Below, in pieces: positions 15,191-24,907 of a stretch of DNA of 64,000 bases. This stretch comes from Chloroflexota bacterium (GTDB lineage: Bacteria > Chloroflexota > Anaerolineae > Anaerolineales > Villigracilaceae): NCBI GenBank assembly GCA_026390015.1, contig JAPLGS010000157.1:9782-73781 (forward strand), given 5' to 3'. The translations under genes and the position numbers were made by a program. A model generated the notes under the pieces. The model did not search any database and had not been told where the DNA came from. It worked only from the letters and a program-made list of their open reading frames with translations. The first letter of the stretch is position 1; each line of letters begins with the position of its first letter.

Positions 15191-16351
15191 ATGCTGCCTG
15201 AACTTTCACACGAAGAAATTTTACACTATTCCCGTCACTTGTTAATTCCAGAAGTTGGATTGGAAGGACAACGCAAACTGAAGAATTCCTCGGCGCTGAT
15301 CGTTGGTACCGGCGGACTTGGATCGCCAGTGGCTTTGTATCTGGCTGCGGCAGGTGTAGGCCGCATCGGGCTCGTGGATTATGATGTGGTAGAGCCGTCG
15401 AATCTCCAGCGCCAGGTGATCCACGGCACATCCACAGTTGGAAAATTAAAAGTGGATAGCGCCAAAGAAAAATTGCAGGATCTGAATCCCGATATTCAAA
15501 TAGATATTTATAACGAGCCGTTCACATCCGCCAACGCCATGCGCATCGCAAAAGATTATGATGTTCTAATTGATGGCACGGATAATTTTCCCACGCGCTA
15601 TCTCACAAATGATGTCTGCGTATTTCTTGGCAAGCCAAACATCTATGGTTCCATCTTTCGCTTTGACGGGCAGTTGAGTGTCTTCTACGCAAAGGAAGGT
15701 CCGTGCTATCGCTGTCTATTTCCCGAACCGCCGCCGCCCGGGCTTATCCCTTCGTGCGCGGAAGGCGGTGTGCTGGGAATTCTGCCCGGCACCATTGGCA
15801 CACTGCAAGCCACCGAAGCCTTGAAAGTTTTACTCGGAATCGGCGAACCGATGATCGGCAAACTTTTGCTTTATAACGCGCTGGATATGTCTTTTGATTT
15901 TGTGAATCTAAAGAAGAATCCCAAATGCCGAGTCTGCGGACCAAATGCGGATATCAAGGAATTAATTGACTATGAAGAATTTTGCGGCGTTCCAGGCCAT
16001 GACCATGAGGATGGATCAGCTGGCGCAGGCTTGGATATATCGGCGCTTGACCTAAAGAATCGTCTCTCGCCTGCAGGTAACTCAAAGCTGATTCTGCTCG
16101 ATGTGCGCGAACCTCACGAGTTGCAGATTTCTGCATTGCCCAATGCCATCAACATTCCGCTGGGGCAGCTCGCGGCGCGGTTGGCCGAACTCGATAGCGC
16201 CGATGACATGGTCATCTTTTGCAAAGCCGGGACTCGCTCTGCGCGCGCGCTGGAATTATTAGTCAGTGCGGGATTCAAAAAGGTGAAGAATCTCAAGGGT
16301 GGCATCAATGCCTGGGCGATGGATGTGGATCAGAGTTTGCCAATTTACTAG
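15191..16351 (+). CDS. moeB: MoeB/ThiF-type adenylyltransferase with C-terminal rhodanese domain
   Basis: This 386-aa protein has the E1-like nucleotide site GTGGLGSPVALYLAAAGVG (about 37-55) and DYDVVEPSNLQRQ. Zinc cysteines are seen in CYRCLFPEP and CRVCG. A rhodanese domain follows (about 285-386) with the active-site loop FCKAGTRSA. It adenylates the Gly-Gly end of the carrier encoded just upstream, and the rhodanese Cys can pass on sulfur. The two genes form a compact operon behind a leaderless-type promoter. Confidence 0.9.
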   Translation: MLPELSHEEILHYSRHLLIPEVGLEGQRKLKNSSALIVGTGGLGSPVALYLAAAGVGRIGLVDYDVVEPSNLQRQVIHGTSTVGKLKVDSAKEKLQDLNPDIQIDIYNEPFTSANAMRIAKDYDVLIDGTDNFPTRYLTNDVCVFLGKPNIYGSIFRFDGQLSVFYAKEGPCYRCLFPEPPPPGLIPSCAEGGVLGILPGTIGTLQATEALKVLLGIGEPMIGKLLLYNALDMSFDFVNLKKNPKCRVCGPNADIKELIDYEEFCGVPGHDHEDGSAGAGLDISALDLKNRLSPAGNSKLILLDVREPHELQISALPNAINIPLGQLAARLAELDSADDMVIFCKAGTRSARALELLVSAGFKKVKNLKGGINAWAMDVDQSLPIY

Positions 16352-16408
16352 AAAACCGAATCAGATTTCCGTTAGTATTTGATGCGCGGGGCTGGTTCTT
16401 TATCCAAT

Positions 16409-16870
16409 TTACAAAGAAACAAAATCTCCGACATAGCTATCGTTTACCCAAATGGTATATCGCCCTGCGGAATATATGCCGAGCAAAACAGCCGCATCGA
16501 ATTGTTGAAAGACATTGTTACATTTTAATTTTGGGCCGGTAACACTGTAGATTTCAATAAAAATTTGGAATGTGTCGTTGGGCGGGTTGACTATTATGCG
16601 CAGTTTGCTGCATGTGTTTGGCATGGATCCCAAAGCGCGAAATTCATTTTGAATGGGTGTGAGATCGGAACGTTCAGAAAGATTTGTTGATGTGAGTATG
16701 ATCTCGCCCCGCTTCCAGCCCGTGTCTCCGGTTTGTGGCGCGTAAGGATTATCCGCTTGTTTGATCACGTAGGGCGCGTTTGCAGTTGCTGCAAGCGTTG
16801 GTGCAGTTGCAGGTTGCGCGAGGCAGGCGCTTAATAAAAAGGCACAAAAAATAAGCACGGCTTTTTTCAT
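16409..16870 (-). CDS. Hypothetical lipoprotein
   Basis: The 153-aa product starts MKKAVLIFCAFLLSACLAQ, a lipoprotein signal with lipobox LSAC (Cys16). A short Ala/Thr/Pro linker follows. The mature domain contains two Cys (in PNTCSKLR and KLKCNNVF) that could form a disulfide. I do not recognise the domain. Its ATG overlaps the thioesterase stop (ATGA), so it is the last gene of the MFS-thioesterase-lipoprotein operon. Confidence 0.75.
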   Translation of the reverse strand: MKKAVLIFCAFLLSACLAQPATAPTLAATANAPYVIKQADNPYAPQTGDTGWKRGEIILTSTNLSERSDLTPIQNEFRALGSMPNTCSKLRIIVNPPNDTFQIFIEIYSVTGPKLKCNNVFQQFDAAVLLGIYSAGRYTIWVNDSYVGDFVSL

Positions 16871-17304
16871 TTGTTGCCTGATAACCTTACCTTATCGAAC
16901 AGCTTTGGGGCTGAGACATAAATTCCGCGCCCGCTGACGGCGACCGTTGAATCAGCCAGTTTGATCTCGCCTGTCGAGAATATCTTTCTATTGTCTACTT
17001 GTGTGACACATGCTTTAACTATGAGCGGTTGCAATAGCGGAAGCGGCTTGTGGTAATTGATCTCCAAATTAACTGCGGCTACTTTGTGCCCGGCAGCCCA
17101 AACCACGAGTCCCATGGCTTCATCTAAAATCGCGGCGGATGCTCCACCGTGTGCATGCCCGGGTGGCCCTTGATGGGCTTCATTCAATGTGAATTCGGAC
17201 GTCAAAATGCCATCGTCATCTACAAACCAGGTCAGGCCAATGCTGTGCGGGTTGTCGTGTCCACAGACAAAACACCAGCCGTGATAAGGGAGTTGTTGTT
17301 GCAT
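16867..17304 (-). CDS. PaaI-type hotdog-fold thioesterase
   Basis: The hotdog fold is recognised from GPPGHAHGGASAAILDEAMG, with the catalytic HGG-x-A-x-x-x-D/E pattern. The N-terminal CFVCGHDNPHSIGL is common in this subgroup. The likely activity is hydrolysis of acyl-CoA. I prefer the ATG at 17304, preceded by GGGGA; an ATG at 17343 would overlap the MFS gene by 32 nt. The substrate is unknown. Confidence 0.82.
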   Translation of the reverse strand: MQQQLPYHGWCFVCGHDNPHSIGLTWFVDDDGILTSEFTLNEAHQGPPGHAHGGASAAILDEAMGLVVWAAGHKVAAVNLEINYHKPLPLLQPLIVKACVTQVDNRKIFSTGEIKLADSTVAVSGRGIYVSAPKLFDKVRLSGNK

Positions 17305-17311
17305 AGTTTTT

Positions 17312-18565
17312 TTATCCCCATTTGAGAATGGCGAAACCTGCAAGGATGCGAAGTACGCCGAATATGATGAGCGCGTTGATCAGGCCAGTCATCTCCGCGA
17401 TGGCGGGGCCGGCCAGCGAACTTGCAAGAATTGCAACATTGAGGATGATGCTGTACCACGCGAGGTGAGAGGGGCGATCGTTGGGCGGGATATTTTCGAG
17501 CATGTAGTTGATGTACGCGCCGTTGACCATGGCAAAGAGGAATCCTCCCAGGAATGACAGCACATAAAATTGCCAGACGCTATGAGCCCCCGCAAGCATG
17601 AATGGATAAATGGCCATGCCGGCTACGCTCCAGCCTGTCACTTTTTTGTTTCCATAGCGTTGAGCCACTCGTCTGAATTGAGTGGAGCCGATCAGAACGG
17701 TCAGATAATAAAGCGCTGTGCCTGTGCCAAGATTTTTGTCGTTGAGATTCAAGACGCGCACATTGTAGAGCGGATAGATCGGCGAGGATATATATTGCGC
17801 CAGATGAAAGCAGAACAACACGAGCAGGATGTTCCGAAATGGAGTTTGCCAAATATCAAGGCGCAGCACAGATTTAATGCCACGGGGAGAGTCTGCTCGG
17901 AGAGTTGGATCAAGTTGCGGCGAAGCGGGAAGCGGGAATTTTTCCTCCTGCAAAGGTTCAATGTGATAGATGTGGTAACTGCTCATCGCCGCGCCAAACG
18001 CCCCAATCGCAAAGATGACTGGGTAACCTATCTCAAGAGGCAGGCTTTTTAGAATATAACCCGCGCCGAATGAAGTCAGCATATAGGTGATCGCAAAAGT
18101 GATGTTGCGTGTGCCCGCCACTTGTGCGCGGAATCGGTCTGGAACTGCCTCAGCAAATAGTGCGTTAAAGCCGACGCCGAGCGGTGTCAGCGGAATGGCC
18201 ATTAGGAAAGCGAGAATGATCAGCGCCCAGATCTGTCCTTGCGCGTCGAAGAGCCATGGCAGCGGAATCCATAATACGTAGCCGAGACGGAAGATGACCG
18301 AAGACCAGAAAACCGCGCGGCCTGTGTGACGTTTTTCGATCCAACGGCCTGCGGGGATGGCGAGGAAGAGGTTGACGACGGCGGCCATGGCTGTGAGCAG
18401 ACCGATCTGCAAACCTGACGCTCCGAGTCGCGTGGCGTATATGTTTAGAAAGTTTACAGCTGTACCGCTCAATATGCCGAACCAGGCAATGTCGAGATAC
18501 AGATGCGAAAAATTGGAACGATATTTTTCGGGGACGTCGGATTGTCGAAATAAATTGAAACGCAT
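17312..18565 (-). CDS. Major facilitator superfamily transporter
   Basis: The 417-aa membrane protein has about 12 predicted helices. Loop 2-3 (AIPAGRWIEKRHTGR) is the MFS motif A-like region. The organisation is 6+6, with a cytoplasmic loop around residues 200-235. The transported compound cannot be predicted. It heads an operon with the thioesterase and the lipoprotein. Confidence 0.82.
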   Translation of the reverse strand: MRFNLFRQSDVPEKYRSNFSHLYLDIAWFGILSGTAVNFLNIYATRLGASGLQIGLLTAMAAVVNLFLAIPAGRWIEKRHTGRAVFWSSVIFRLGYVLWIPLPWLFDAQGQIWALIILAFLMAIPLTPLGVGFNALFAEAVPDRFRAQVAGTRNITFAITYMLTSFGAGYILKSLPLEIGYPVIFAIGAFGAAMSSYHIYHIEPLQEEKFPLPASPQLDPTLRADSPRGIKSVLRLDIWQTPFRNILLVLFCFHLAQYISSPIYPLYNVRVLNLNDKNLGTGTALYYLTVLIGSTQFRRVAQRYGNKKVTGWSVAGMAIYPFMLAGAHSVWQFYVLSFLGGFLFAMVNGAYINYMLENIPPNDRPSHLAWYSIILNVAILASSLAGPAIAEMTGLINALIIFGVLRILAGFAILKWG

Positions 18566-18849
18566 ACAGATGATTATAACTATGAATGTAGATTCGCGAT
18601 TTTGGATTTACGATTGCGATCGTATTTCCCCTCCCGCAGACATGTGACTTGCAGTGCGATCCTTTCGCGAAGTGAGTTTTCCTACTTGACACATCCCACT
18701 CTCCGTCATAGAATACCGCCCAATCACATATATAAAACGTTGACGAGGACGAGTACACTTCAAAGCGAATTCCAGAGAGCCGAGCAGAAATTCTGAAAGC
18801 AAGGCAAAAGCGCAGAAGTGGAATGGACCTCCGAGTTGAGAGGACGAAC
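18566..18849. other. Non-coding spacer
   Basis: No convincing gene is found here on either strand. The sequence contains short complementary pieces (GATCCTTTCGCGAAGTG and similar) that look like eroded dispersed repeats. The translations available are shadows without start signals. Confidence 0.5.
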
Positions 18850-18896
18850 GGTGGTCGAGTAGTTTCGAGCGATAGCGAGAAACGTATCGAGACCAC
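18850..18896. repeat. REP-type palindrome, single copy
   Basis: GTGGTC and GACCAC bound an imperfect palindrome with inner arms GTTTC/GAAAC and a GCGATAGC centre. The GAGTAG and CGTATCGA edges recur in the paired copies at 24908-25042, so this is one dispersed family. Confidence 0.75.
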
Positions 18897-18970
18897 AATT
18901 GAGTAGTCTAATTCGGGACGCTCCCGTTACAGAGCAAGGGTATAACCATTTTCTTCTGATTACTGATCAC

Positions 18971-19114
18971 TGAAATGGCGTATCTGAAATAGTGAAGCTG
19001 GCTTTTGGATCTCTGTTGCTTACAACAGAGATTTTATTTTAAGGTAACTTCAAACCTGGGTTGGCACCACGGGAGTCCTCTCTCGTCCCTTTTGGACGGA
19101 GAGGATTCTGTTTT
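18971..19114 (+). promoter_or_regulatory. T-box leader of the trp operon
   Basis: A conserved T-box-like core GGGTTGGCACCACGGG lies at 19058-19073. It is followed at 19076-19105 by a terminator stem, TCCTCTCTCGTCC with its complement, and a T-rich run. Upstream is a perfect stem-III-like hairpin (ATCTCTGTTG/CAACAGAGAT, 19009-19032). A short stem-I candidate at 18969-18994 carries a UGG triplet at 18976-18978. The TGGC bulge pairs with a tRNA ending GCCA, that is discriminator G73, as expected for tRNA-Trp. The model is that uncharged tRNA-Trp stabilises the antiterminator and turns on trpE. Stem I is not resolved. Confidence 0.8.
19076..19114 (+). terminator. Regulated terminator of the trp T-box
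   Basis: CGTCC/GGACG plus a 7-bp lower stem (one bulged T) is followed by TTCTGTTTT. Its 5' arm follows directly on the T-box sequence, as in transcription-attenuating T-boxes. Confidence 0.8.
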
Positions 19115-19149
19115 AATACGTTTGACCATTTATCTTTTAGGAGCAAAAT

Positions 19150-20589
19150 ATGTTACTTGATGTCAGTACTGTAACCACGATCATCCGCGAGGTATCTGCG
19201 GATCTGGAAACCCCGGTTAGTTTATATCTCAAACTGCGCGGCGATGGCGCATCTTTTTTATTGGAATCCGTCGAAGGCGGCGAACGCATTGCGCGCTATT
19301 CATTTATCGGTGTCCAACCTAGAGCGGAATATATTTTGCGCGATGGTCAGATTGAGATCAAGGAGAATGGTGAAACGCGCATCGTTCAACTCGATAATGC
19401 TGACCCGACGATATTTTTGCAAAATGAAATGAACCGTTTTCCCGCTATCCGCTTGCCGAACGCGCCGCGCTTTACGGGTGGGTTGGTGGGCTACCTCGGG
19501 TATGAATCTGTCAGATTTTTTGAATCAACTCTCAGCGAGAAAATGAAGCGTTCTTCAATTCCAGATGGAATTTATTTGCTCGCCGATACCATCGTCGCAT
19601 TTGATCACGCGCGCCGCACCATCTTTCTCATCGCAAATATTTTGGATGGCGATACGCAAGCCGCCGAACAAAAACTTGATATGATTGCCGCGCGCATTCA
19701 TCAGCCATTGCCTGCCGCGCAAAAAATAAATGTTACGCCGTCGAAGGTCAAGGCGAGTCACACGCAGGGAACTTATGAAGATATGGTGCGCGCCGCCAAG
19801 GAGCACATTACCGTGGGCGATATTTTTCAAGTGGTGCTTTCACAACGCTTCAGCCGCGAAACCAATGTCGAGCCGTTCGATGTTTATCGTTCGGTGCGTC
19901 GTTTGAATCCATCACCCTACATGTTCTTTTTTGATTTCGGACTCGTGGACGATGAACCGCTTTACATTGTTGGATCGTCGCCTGAGATGTTCGTGCGTTT
20001 GGAAGGAAGAACCGCTTCGCTTCGCCCGATCGCTGGGACGCGCCCCCGAGGAACGGATGCCGCCGCTGATGAAGCGTTTGCCAAAGGCCTGCTCGCTGAT
20101 CCGAAGGAACGCGCGGAGCATGTGATGCTGGTTGATCTGGGTCGCAACGATCTTGGGCGCGTGTGCGAATATGGCACGATCAAAGTTTCTGATTTCTTCA
20201 CCGTTGAAAAATATTCACATGTCATGCACATTGTCTCTCACGTTGAAGGGACTCTGCGGCCTGAGTTAACTGCGTTCGATCTGGTGAGAGCCGCCTTCCC
20301 CGCAGGGACTGTCAGCGGCGCGCCGAAAGTCCGCGCGATGGAGATCATCGCCGAGTTGGAGTCAGACGCGCGCAATGCTTATGCAGGCATGATCGGCTAC
20401 TTCGGCTTTGACGGCGCCATGGATACCTGCCTCGCCATCCGCACCATGATTGGGCGCGGCAACACTGTCAGCGTGCAGGCAGGCGCAGGCATTGTTGCTG
20501 ATTCAGATCCGTTCACAGAGTTTCAAGAGACAGTCAATAAAGCGAGCGCGATGTTGAAAGCGATTGACGCCGCGGAGAATCAAGGATGA
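19150..20589 (+). CDS. trpE: Anthranilate synthase component I
   Basis: The 479-aa chorismate-binding enzyme has the N-terminal feedback-site segment LLESVEGGERIARYSFIG. The C-terminal catalytic motifs include GTRPRGTDAA, DLGRNDLGRV, FPAGTVSGAPKVRAMEII and IQAGAGIVADSDP (here VQAGAG). It converts chorismate to anthranilate with ammonia from TrpG. The ATG follows TAGGAG. It is the first gene of the operon under T-box control, and its stop overlaps the trpGD start. Confidence 0.95.
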   Translation: MLLDVSTVTTIIREVSADLETPVSLYLKLRGDGASFLLESVEGGERIARYSFIGVQPRAEYILRDGQIEIKENGETRIVQLDNADPTIFLQNEMNRFPAIRLPNAPRFTGGLVGYLGYESVRFFESTLSEKMKRSSIPDGIYLLADTIVAFDHARRTIFLIANILDGDTQAAEQKLDMIAARIHQPLPAAQKINVTPSKVKASHTQGTYEDMVRAAKEHITVGDIFQVVLSQRFSRETNVEPFDVYRSVRRLNPSPYMFFFDFGLVDDEPLYIVGSSPEMFVRLEGRTASLRPIAGTRPRGTDAAADEAFAKGLLADPKERAEHVMLVDLGRNDLGRVCEYGTIKVSDFFTVEKYSHVMHIVSHVEGTLRPELTAFDLVRAAFPAGTVSGAPKVRAMEIIAELESDARNAYAGMIGYFGFDGAMDTCLAIRTMIGRGNTVSVQAGAGIVADSDPFTEFQETVNKASAMLKAIDAAENQG

Positions 20590-22203
20590 ATGGAGAACCT
20601 ATGTTAATCCTTATAGATAATTATGATTCATTTACCTACAACCTCGTTCAATATCTCGGCGAACTCGGCGCGGATATTCGCGTTTTTCGCAACGATCAAA
20701 TTTCATTGAACGAGTTAATCGCGCTCAAACCCGACCAGCTTGTTATCTCTCCAGGTCCAGGCGAACCGCTCAAAGACGGCGGAATCTCGCCCGAAGCCAT
20801 CAAATATTTCACAGGCAAAATTCCAGTGCTCGGCGTTTGTCTCGGTCATCAATGCCTCGGCGCAATTTACGGCGGCAAAGTGGATCGCGCGCCGCGTCTT
20901 ATGCACGGCAAGACTTCGCCCGTCACTCACAATGGGCAGGGAGTCTTCAAAGATATTCCTTCGCCTTTTGAAGCCATGCGCTATCACTCGCTTGTAGTTT
21001 ATGAACCCGTCCCCGCCGAACTGGAAATTGTCGCGCAAACTTTCGAAGGCGAGATCATGGCGCTCAAACATCGTCAACACCCAACTTATGGCGTGCAGTT
21101 CCATCCTGAGTCCATTCTGACCGAGCACGGCAAACAACTGCTCAAGAATTTTCTTGATATAAGAATCGCCCCGCCCGTTGGTGCGCCTACAGAACCTGCG
21201 ATGCTTAAGTCGTTCATTGCTAAAACTATTAATCGAACCGACCTCACTGCCGAAGAAGCCGAAGAGGCGATGAACATCATCATGACTGGTCAAGCGACGC
21301 CCGCACAGGTCAGCGCGTATCTGGTTTCGCTGCGTATGAAAGGGGAGACCATTTCTGAGATCACAGGTTCTGTGCGTGCCATGCGTGCCAATGCGTTGAA
21401 AGTAAAGCTTGCGAATCCAGATGAACGCATTTACGATATCGTCGGTACAGGCGGTGACGGCGCACACACGTTCAATATTTCCACAGCCGCCGCATTTGTC
21501 GTCGCGGGCATGGGACGCAAAGTTGCCAAGCATGGCAATCGCGCCGCTTCATCGCAATGTGGTTCCGCCGATGTGCTCTCTGCACTCGGTGTCAATCTTG
21601 ACCTCACGCCCGAGCAAGTTGCCAAAGCAATTGATACCATCGGCATTGGATTTATGTTCGCACCCAAGTTTCATCCTGCGATGAAATATGCCGTCGGTCC
21701 GCGCAAGGAGATCGGTCAGCGCACGATCTTCAATATTCTTGGCCCGCTCACTAATCCAGCCAATGCAAATATTCAATTGACAGGTGTCTTCGATCCCAAA
21801 TTAACTGAGCCGCTTGCCAATGTTCTCCATCAACTTGGTTCAAAAGCCGCAATGGTAATTCACGGCGCAGGCGGCACAGATGAACTTAATACTTGCGGCG
21901 TCAATCGCATTAGCCACCTTAAAAATGGCGCAGTCAAAACCTATGATCTTGATCCCGTTGAACTCGGCTTCTCGCTTGCCGTGATGGAAGATTTGCGCGG
22001 AGGCACTCCCGATGAATCCGCAAAGATGATGCGCGATCTGCTCAGCGGAAAACTGAAAGGCGCCTGTACTACTCAACGCCGCTGGCGCTCTCGCGGCAGA
22101 AACTGGTGATTTCAAGTCCGCGCTTATGGAAGCCACGGCGTCTCTTGATAGCGGCAAAGCCCTCGCCAAGCTGGACGCGCTGGTTGAATTTTCAAAACAA
22201 TGA
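20586..22203 (+). CDS. trpGD: TrpG-TrpD fusion (glutamine amidotransferase and anthranilate phosphoribosyltransferase), frameshifted near the C-terminus
   Basis: Residues about 6-195 are the class I amidotransferase, with the nucleophile Cys in VCLGHQCLG and the His-x-Glu in VQFHPES. Residues about 210 onward are TrpD, with GTGGDGAHTFNISTAAAF and KHGNRAASS. The frame read from the start stops at 22109 after a non-homologous tail. The family-typical ending (VLLNAAGALAAETGDFKSAL and about 30 more residues) continues in another frame from about 22073 to the TGA at 22201. That TGA overlaps the trpC ATG. The break lies near 22065-22075, within LKGA. The ATGA coupling in the second frame argues that the full-length form is, or recently was, functional. 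Confidence 0.85.
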
Positions 22204-23003
22204 ATATTCTCGAAAAAATTATTTTACAAAAGCGGATTGAGATTGCAGCGCTCGACGCCCCAATATTGCGCCGCGCCGCAGAGTCTTCGCCTGTGCCTAG
22301 AGATTTTCTTTCCGCAATCAAGCGCCAACGTTTTTTTTCACGCCCGAGCCTGATCGCTGAACTAAAGAGGGCCTCTCCCTCCAAAGGGATTCTCGCTTCC
22401 CACCTCGATCTCTTTCAGGTCGCAGACATCTACGCTCAAAACGGCGCCGCCGCGATTTCTGTATTGACTGATGAAAAATTCTTTATGGGCAAACTTGAAA
22501 CTCTTCACGATTTGCGTTTCACTCGCAACTCGATTTTGCCTTTGCTTCGTAAAGACTTCATCATTGACGAAGCCCAAGTCTACGAATCCCGCGCCAATGG
22601 CGCCGACGCCATCCTGCTCATCGCCGCTGCATTAATAGATGACAAACTCTTCGCCAGCCTGCACGCTTGTGCCATAAATTTGGGATTGACCGTGTTAGTT
22701 GAAGTCCATGATGAAGCCGAAACTGAACGAGCCTTGAAATTGCAGGATGTGAAACTGATCGGTATCAACAACCGCAATCTCGCCACCTTTGAAGTTTCAC
22801 TCGAAACCACGGAGCGCCTCCGCCCGATGATCCCCGCTGAAATTGGCGTTGTCGCTGAATCAGGAATTTTTAGTGCGCAAGATGTTGAGCGATTAGCAAT
22901 CATAAACATTGACGCTATTCTTGTAGGTGAGGCCTTGGTCACATCCAATGATATTCCTGCGAAGGTCAGCGAGTTGGCAGGCATTAACGTTCAATCGTCA
23001 TGA
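22200..23003 (+). CDS. trpC: Indole-3-glycerol phosphate synthase
   Basis: The 267-aa TIM barrel has LIAELKRASPSKG, LRKDFIIDEAQVYESRANGADAIL, LVEVHDEAE and IGINNRNLATFEV, all family signatures with the catalytic Lys and Glu residues. It closes the indole ring from CdRP. It overlaps the end of trpD and the start of trpF by 4 nt each. Confidence 0.96.
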   Translation: MNILEKIILQKRIEIAALDAPILRRAAESSPVPRDFLSAIKRQRFFSRPSLIAELKRASPSKGILASHLDLFQVADIYAQNGAAAISVLTDEKFFMGKLETLHDLRFTRNSILPLLRKDFIIDEAQVYESRANGADAILLIAAALIDDKLFASLHACAINLGLTVLVEVHDEAETERALKLQDVKLIGINNRNLATFEVSLETTERLRPMIPAEIGVVAESGIFSAQDVERLAIINIDAILVGEALVTSNDIPAKVSELAGINVQSS

Positions 23004-23617
23004 CGATCATAAAAATCTGCGGTATCAAAACATTGATAGATGCCCTCGCTGCAATAAATGCAGGCCCGAATTATTTGGGATTCAATTTTTATCCCAAGAG
23101 TGTGCGCTTTATTGAGAAAGAAATTTGTGCAGAAATAACATCCGTTTTGAAACGTGAATATCCACAAATAAAACTTGTCGGAGTGTTTGTAAATTCAGCC
23201 GTGGGTGAAGTAAAAAATATTTTGGAAACTTGTTCACTGGATCTGGCTCAACTTCACGGTGACGAAACGCCAGAGATGTTTGCTCAACTTGCGCCGCGCG
23301 TGTTCAAGGCCTTTCGTGGAATCCCATCAGATATTACTGGCTATGAACGCGATGATGTGCCTGCGCTATTAGTGGATGCTGCCGTCAAAGGTGTTTACGG
23401 TGGAAGCGGCGTGGCTGCGGATTGGTTGGCGGCGGCAGAGTTGGCGAAGCGTTATCCGCTGTTGCTGGCGGGCGGGTTGACTCCGGAGAATGTCGCGGAC
23501 GCGGTGCGGCAGGTGAGACCCTGGGGCGTGGATGTTGCCTCTGGCGTTGAATCAGCTGCGGGTGAGAAAGATGCGGCGAAGATGAAGGCTTTCGTGCAGG
23601 CAGTTCTAAATGGATAG
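23000..23617 (+). CDS. trpF: Phosphoribosylanthranilate isomerase
   Basis: The 205-aa protein starts MTIIKICGIKT, with the catalytic Cys in the KICGI motif. It contains FYPKSVRFI, VGVFVN and the catalytic Asp in LLVDAAV. It isomerises PRA to CdRP. It is translationally coupled to trpC and followed by an 88-nt gap before trpB. Confidence 0.95.
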   Translation: MTIIKICGIKTLIDALAAINAGPNYLGFNFYPKSVRFIEKEICAEITSVLKREYPQIKLVGVFVNSAVGEVKNILETCSLDLAQLHGDETPEMFAQLAPRVFKAFRGIPSDITGYERDDVPALLVDAAVKGVYGGSGVAADWLAAAELAKRYPLLLAGGLTPENVADAVRQVRPWGVDVASGVESAAGEKDAAKMKAFVQAVLNG

Positions 23618-23705
23618 AGTCAAGTTTGAGCGTGGAAAAATTTACCAATCATCCAAAAGAAGGAGATTGCTTTGGCGAAAAAATATCGCCTTGCAATGAT
23701 ATGAA

Positions 23706-24902
23706 ATGAAGACAACTTTATTTCCCACAAAATTTGGTACGTATGGGGGACAATTTGTCCCTGAAACTTTAATGCCCGCGTTGATCGAGTTGGAGCGGGC
23801 TTTCGTGGGTGCGCAAAAAGACCCAGACTTCAGGCGCGAATATGAAGGTTTGTTGGCGTCGTTCGTGGGCAGACCCACGCCGTTGACTTATGCAAAAAGA
23901 TTGTCGGAGAAATTGGGCGGCGCGCAAATTTATTTGAAGCGCGAAGATCTGGCACACACAGGCGCACACAAGATCAACAACGCGTTGGGTCAGGCCTTGC
24001 TCGTGAAACGCATGGGAAAGAAGCGCGTCGTTGCTGAAACAGGCGCAGGTCAACATGGAGTGGCGTCTGCAACCGCCGCTGCATTGCTTGGTCTCGATTG
24101 CGTGGTGTATATGGGAGTTGTAGATATTGCGCGACAAGAGCCGAATGTCTTTCGCATGAAGTTGCTCGGAGCGGAAGTGCGCCCCGTGATATCGGGCACG
24201 CAAACGTTGAAAGACGCCATCAACGAAGCCATCCGCGATTGGGTGACGAATGTGAGCGACACACATTATTTGCTCGGGTCGGCATTAGGTCCACACCCAT
24301 ACCCGACCATCGTGCGCGAGTTTCAATCAGTGATCGGAATCGAAGCACGCGAACAAATGTTGCGTGATGTGGGACGACTGCCTGATGCGGTCATTGCCTG
24401 CGTGGGCGGCGGATCAAACGCCATCGGCGTCTTTAGCGGATTCGTGGATGATGAATTAGTTGAGTTGATCGGAGTCGAAGCAGGCGGCAGTGGAATCGCC
24501 TCTGGCAAACACGCCGTGCGATTTGGCGATGCGACCAAGGCGCGAGTGGGAGTCATCCATGGAACTCGCACGTATGTGTTGCAGGATGAAGATGGACAGA
24601 TCGCAGAAACCCATTCCATTTCTGCGGGATTGGATTACGCGGCGGTCGGTCCCGAACATGCGATGCTGCGGGATAACGAGCGCGCATTTTACACATCCGC
24701 GACGGATGAAGAAGCATTAAGTGCATTCCAAACTTTATGTCATATCGAAGGGATCATTCCCGCGTTAGAGTCGTCTCATGCTGTGGCGGAAGTCATCAAG
24801 CGCGCGCCGACCATGCGGAAGGATCAGGTGATTCTGGTCAATTTGTCAGGGCGGGGAGATAAGGATTTGAATACGGTGATAAAGGAATTAGGGACTTTAT
24901 AG
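23706..24902 (+). CDS. trpB: Tryptophan synthase beta chain
   Basis: The 398-aa TrpB1-type protein begins with [17 protein letters not shown]. The PLP Lys is in [18 protein letters not shown], the phosphate loop is GGGSNAIG, and the C-terminus has NLSGRGDKD. It joins indole and serine. It lies between trpF and trpA, and a REP pair follows its stop. Confidence 0.97.
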   Translation: MKTTLFPTKFGTYGGQFVPETLMPALIELERAFVGAQKDPDFRREYEGLLASFVGRPTPLTYAKRLSEKLGGAQIYLKREDLAHTGAHKINNALGQALLVKRMGKKRVVAETGAGQHGVASATAAALLGLDCVVYMGVVDIARQEPNVFRMKLLGAEVRPVISGTQTLKDAINEAIRDWVTNVSDTHYLLGSALGPHPYPTIVREFQSVIGIEAREQMLRDVGRLPDAVIACVGGGSNAIGVFSGFVDDELVELIGVEAGGSGIASGKHAVRFGDATKARVGVIHGTRTYVLQDEDGQIAETHSISAGLDYAAVGPEHAMLRDNERAFYTSATDEEALSAFQTLCHIEGIIPALESSHAVAEVIKRAPTMRKDQVILVNLSGRGDKDLNTVIKELGTL

Positions 24903-24907
24903 ATACT

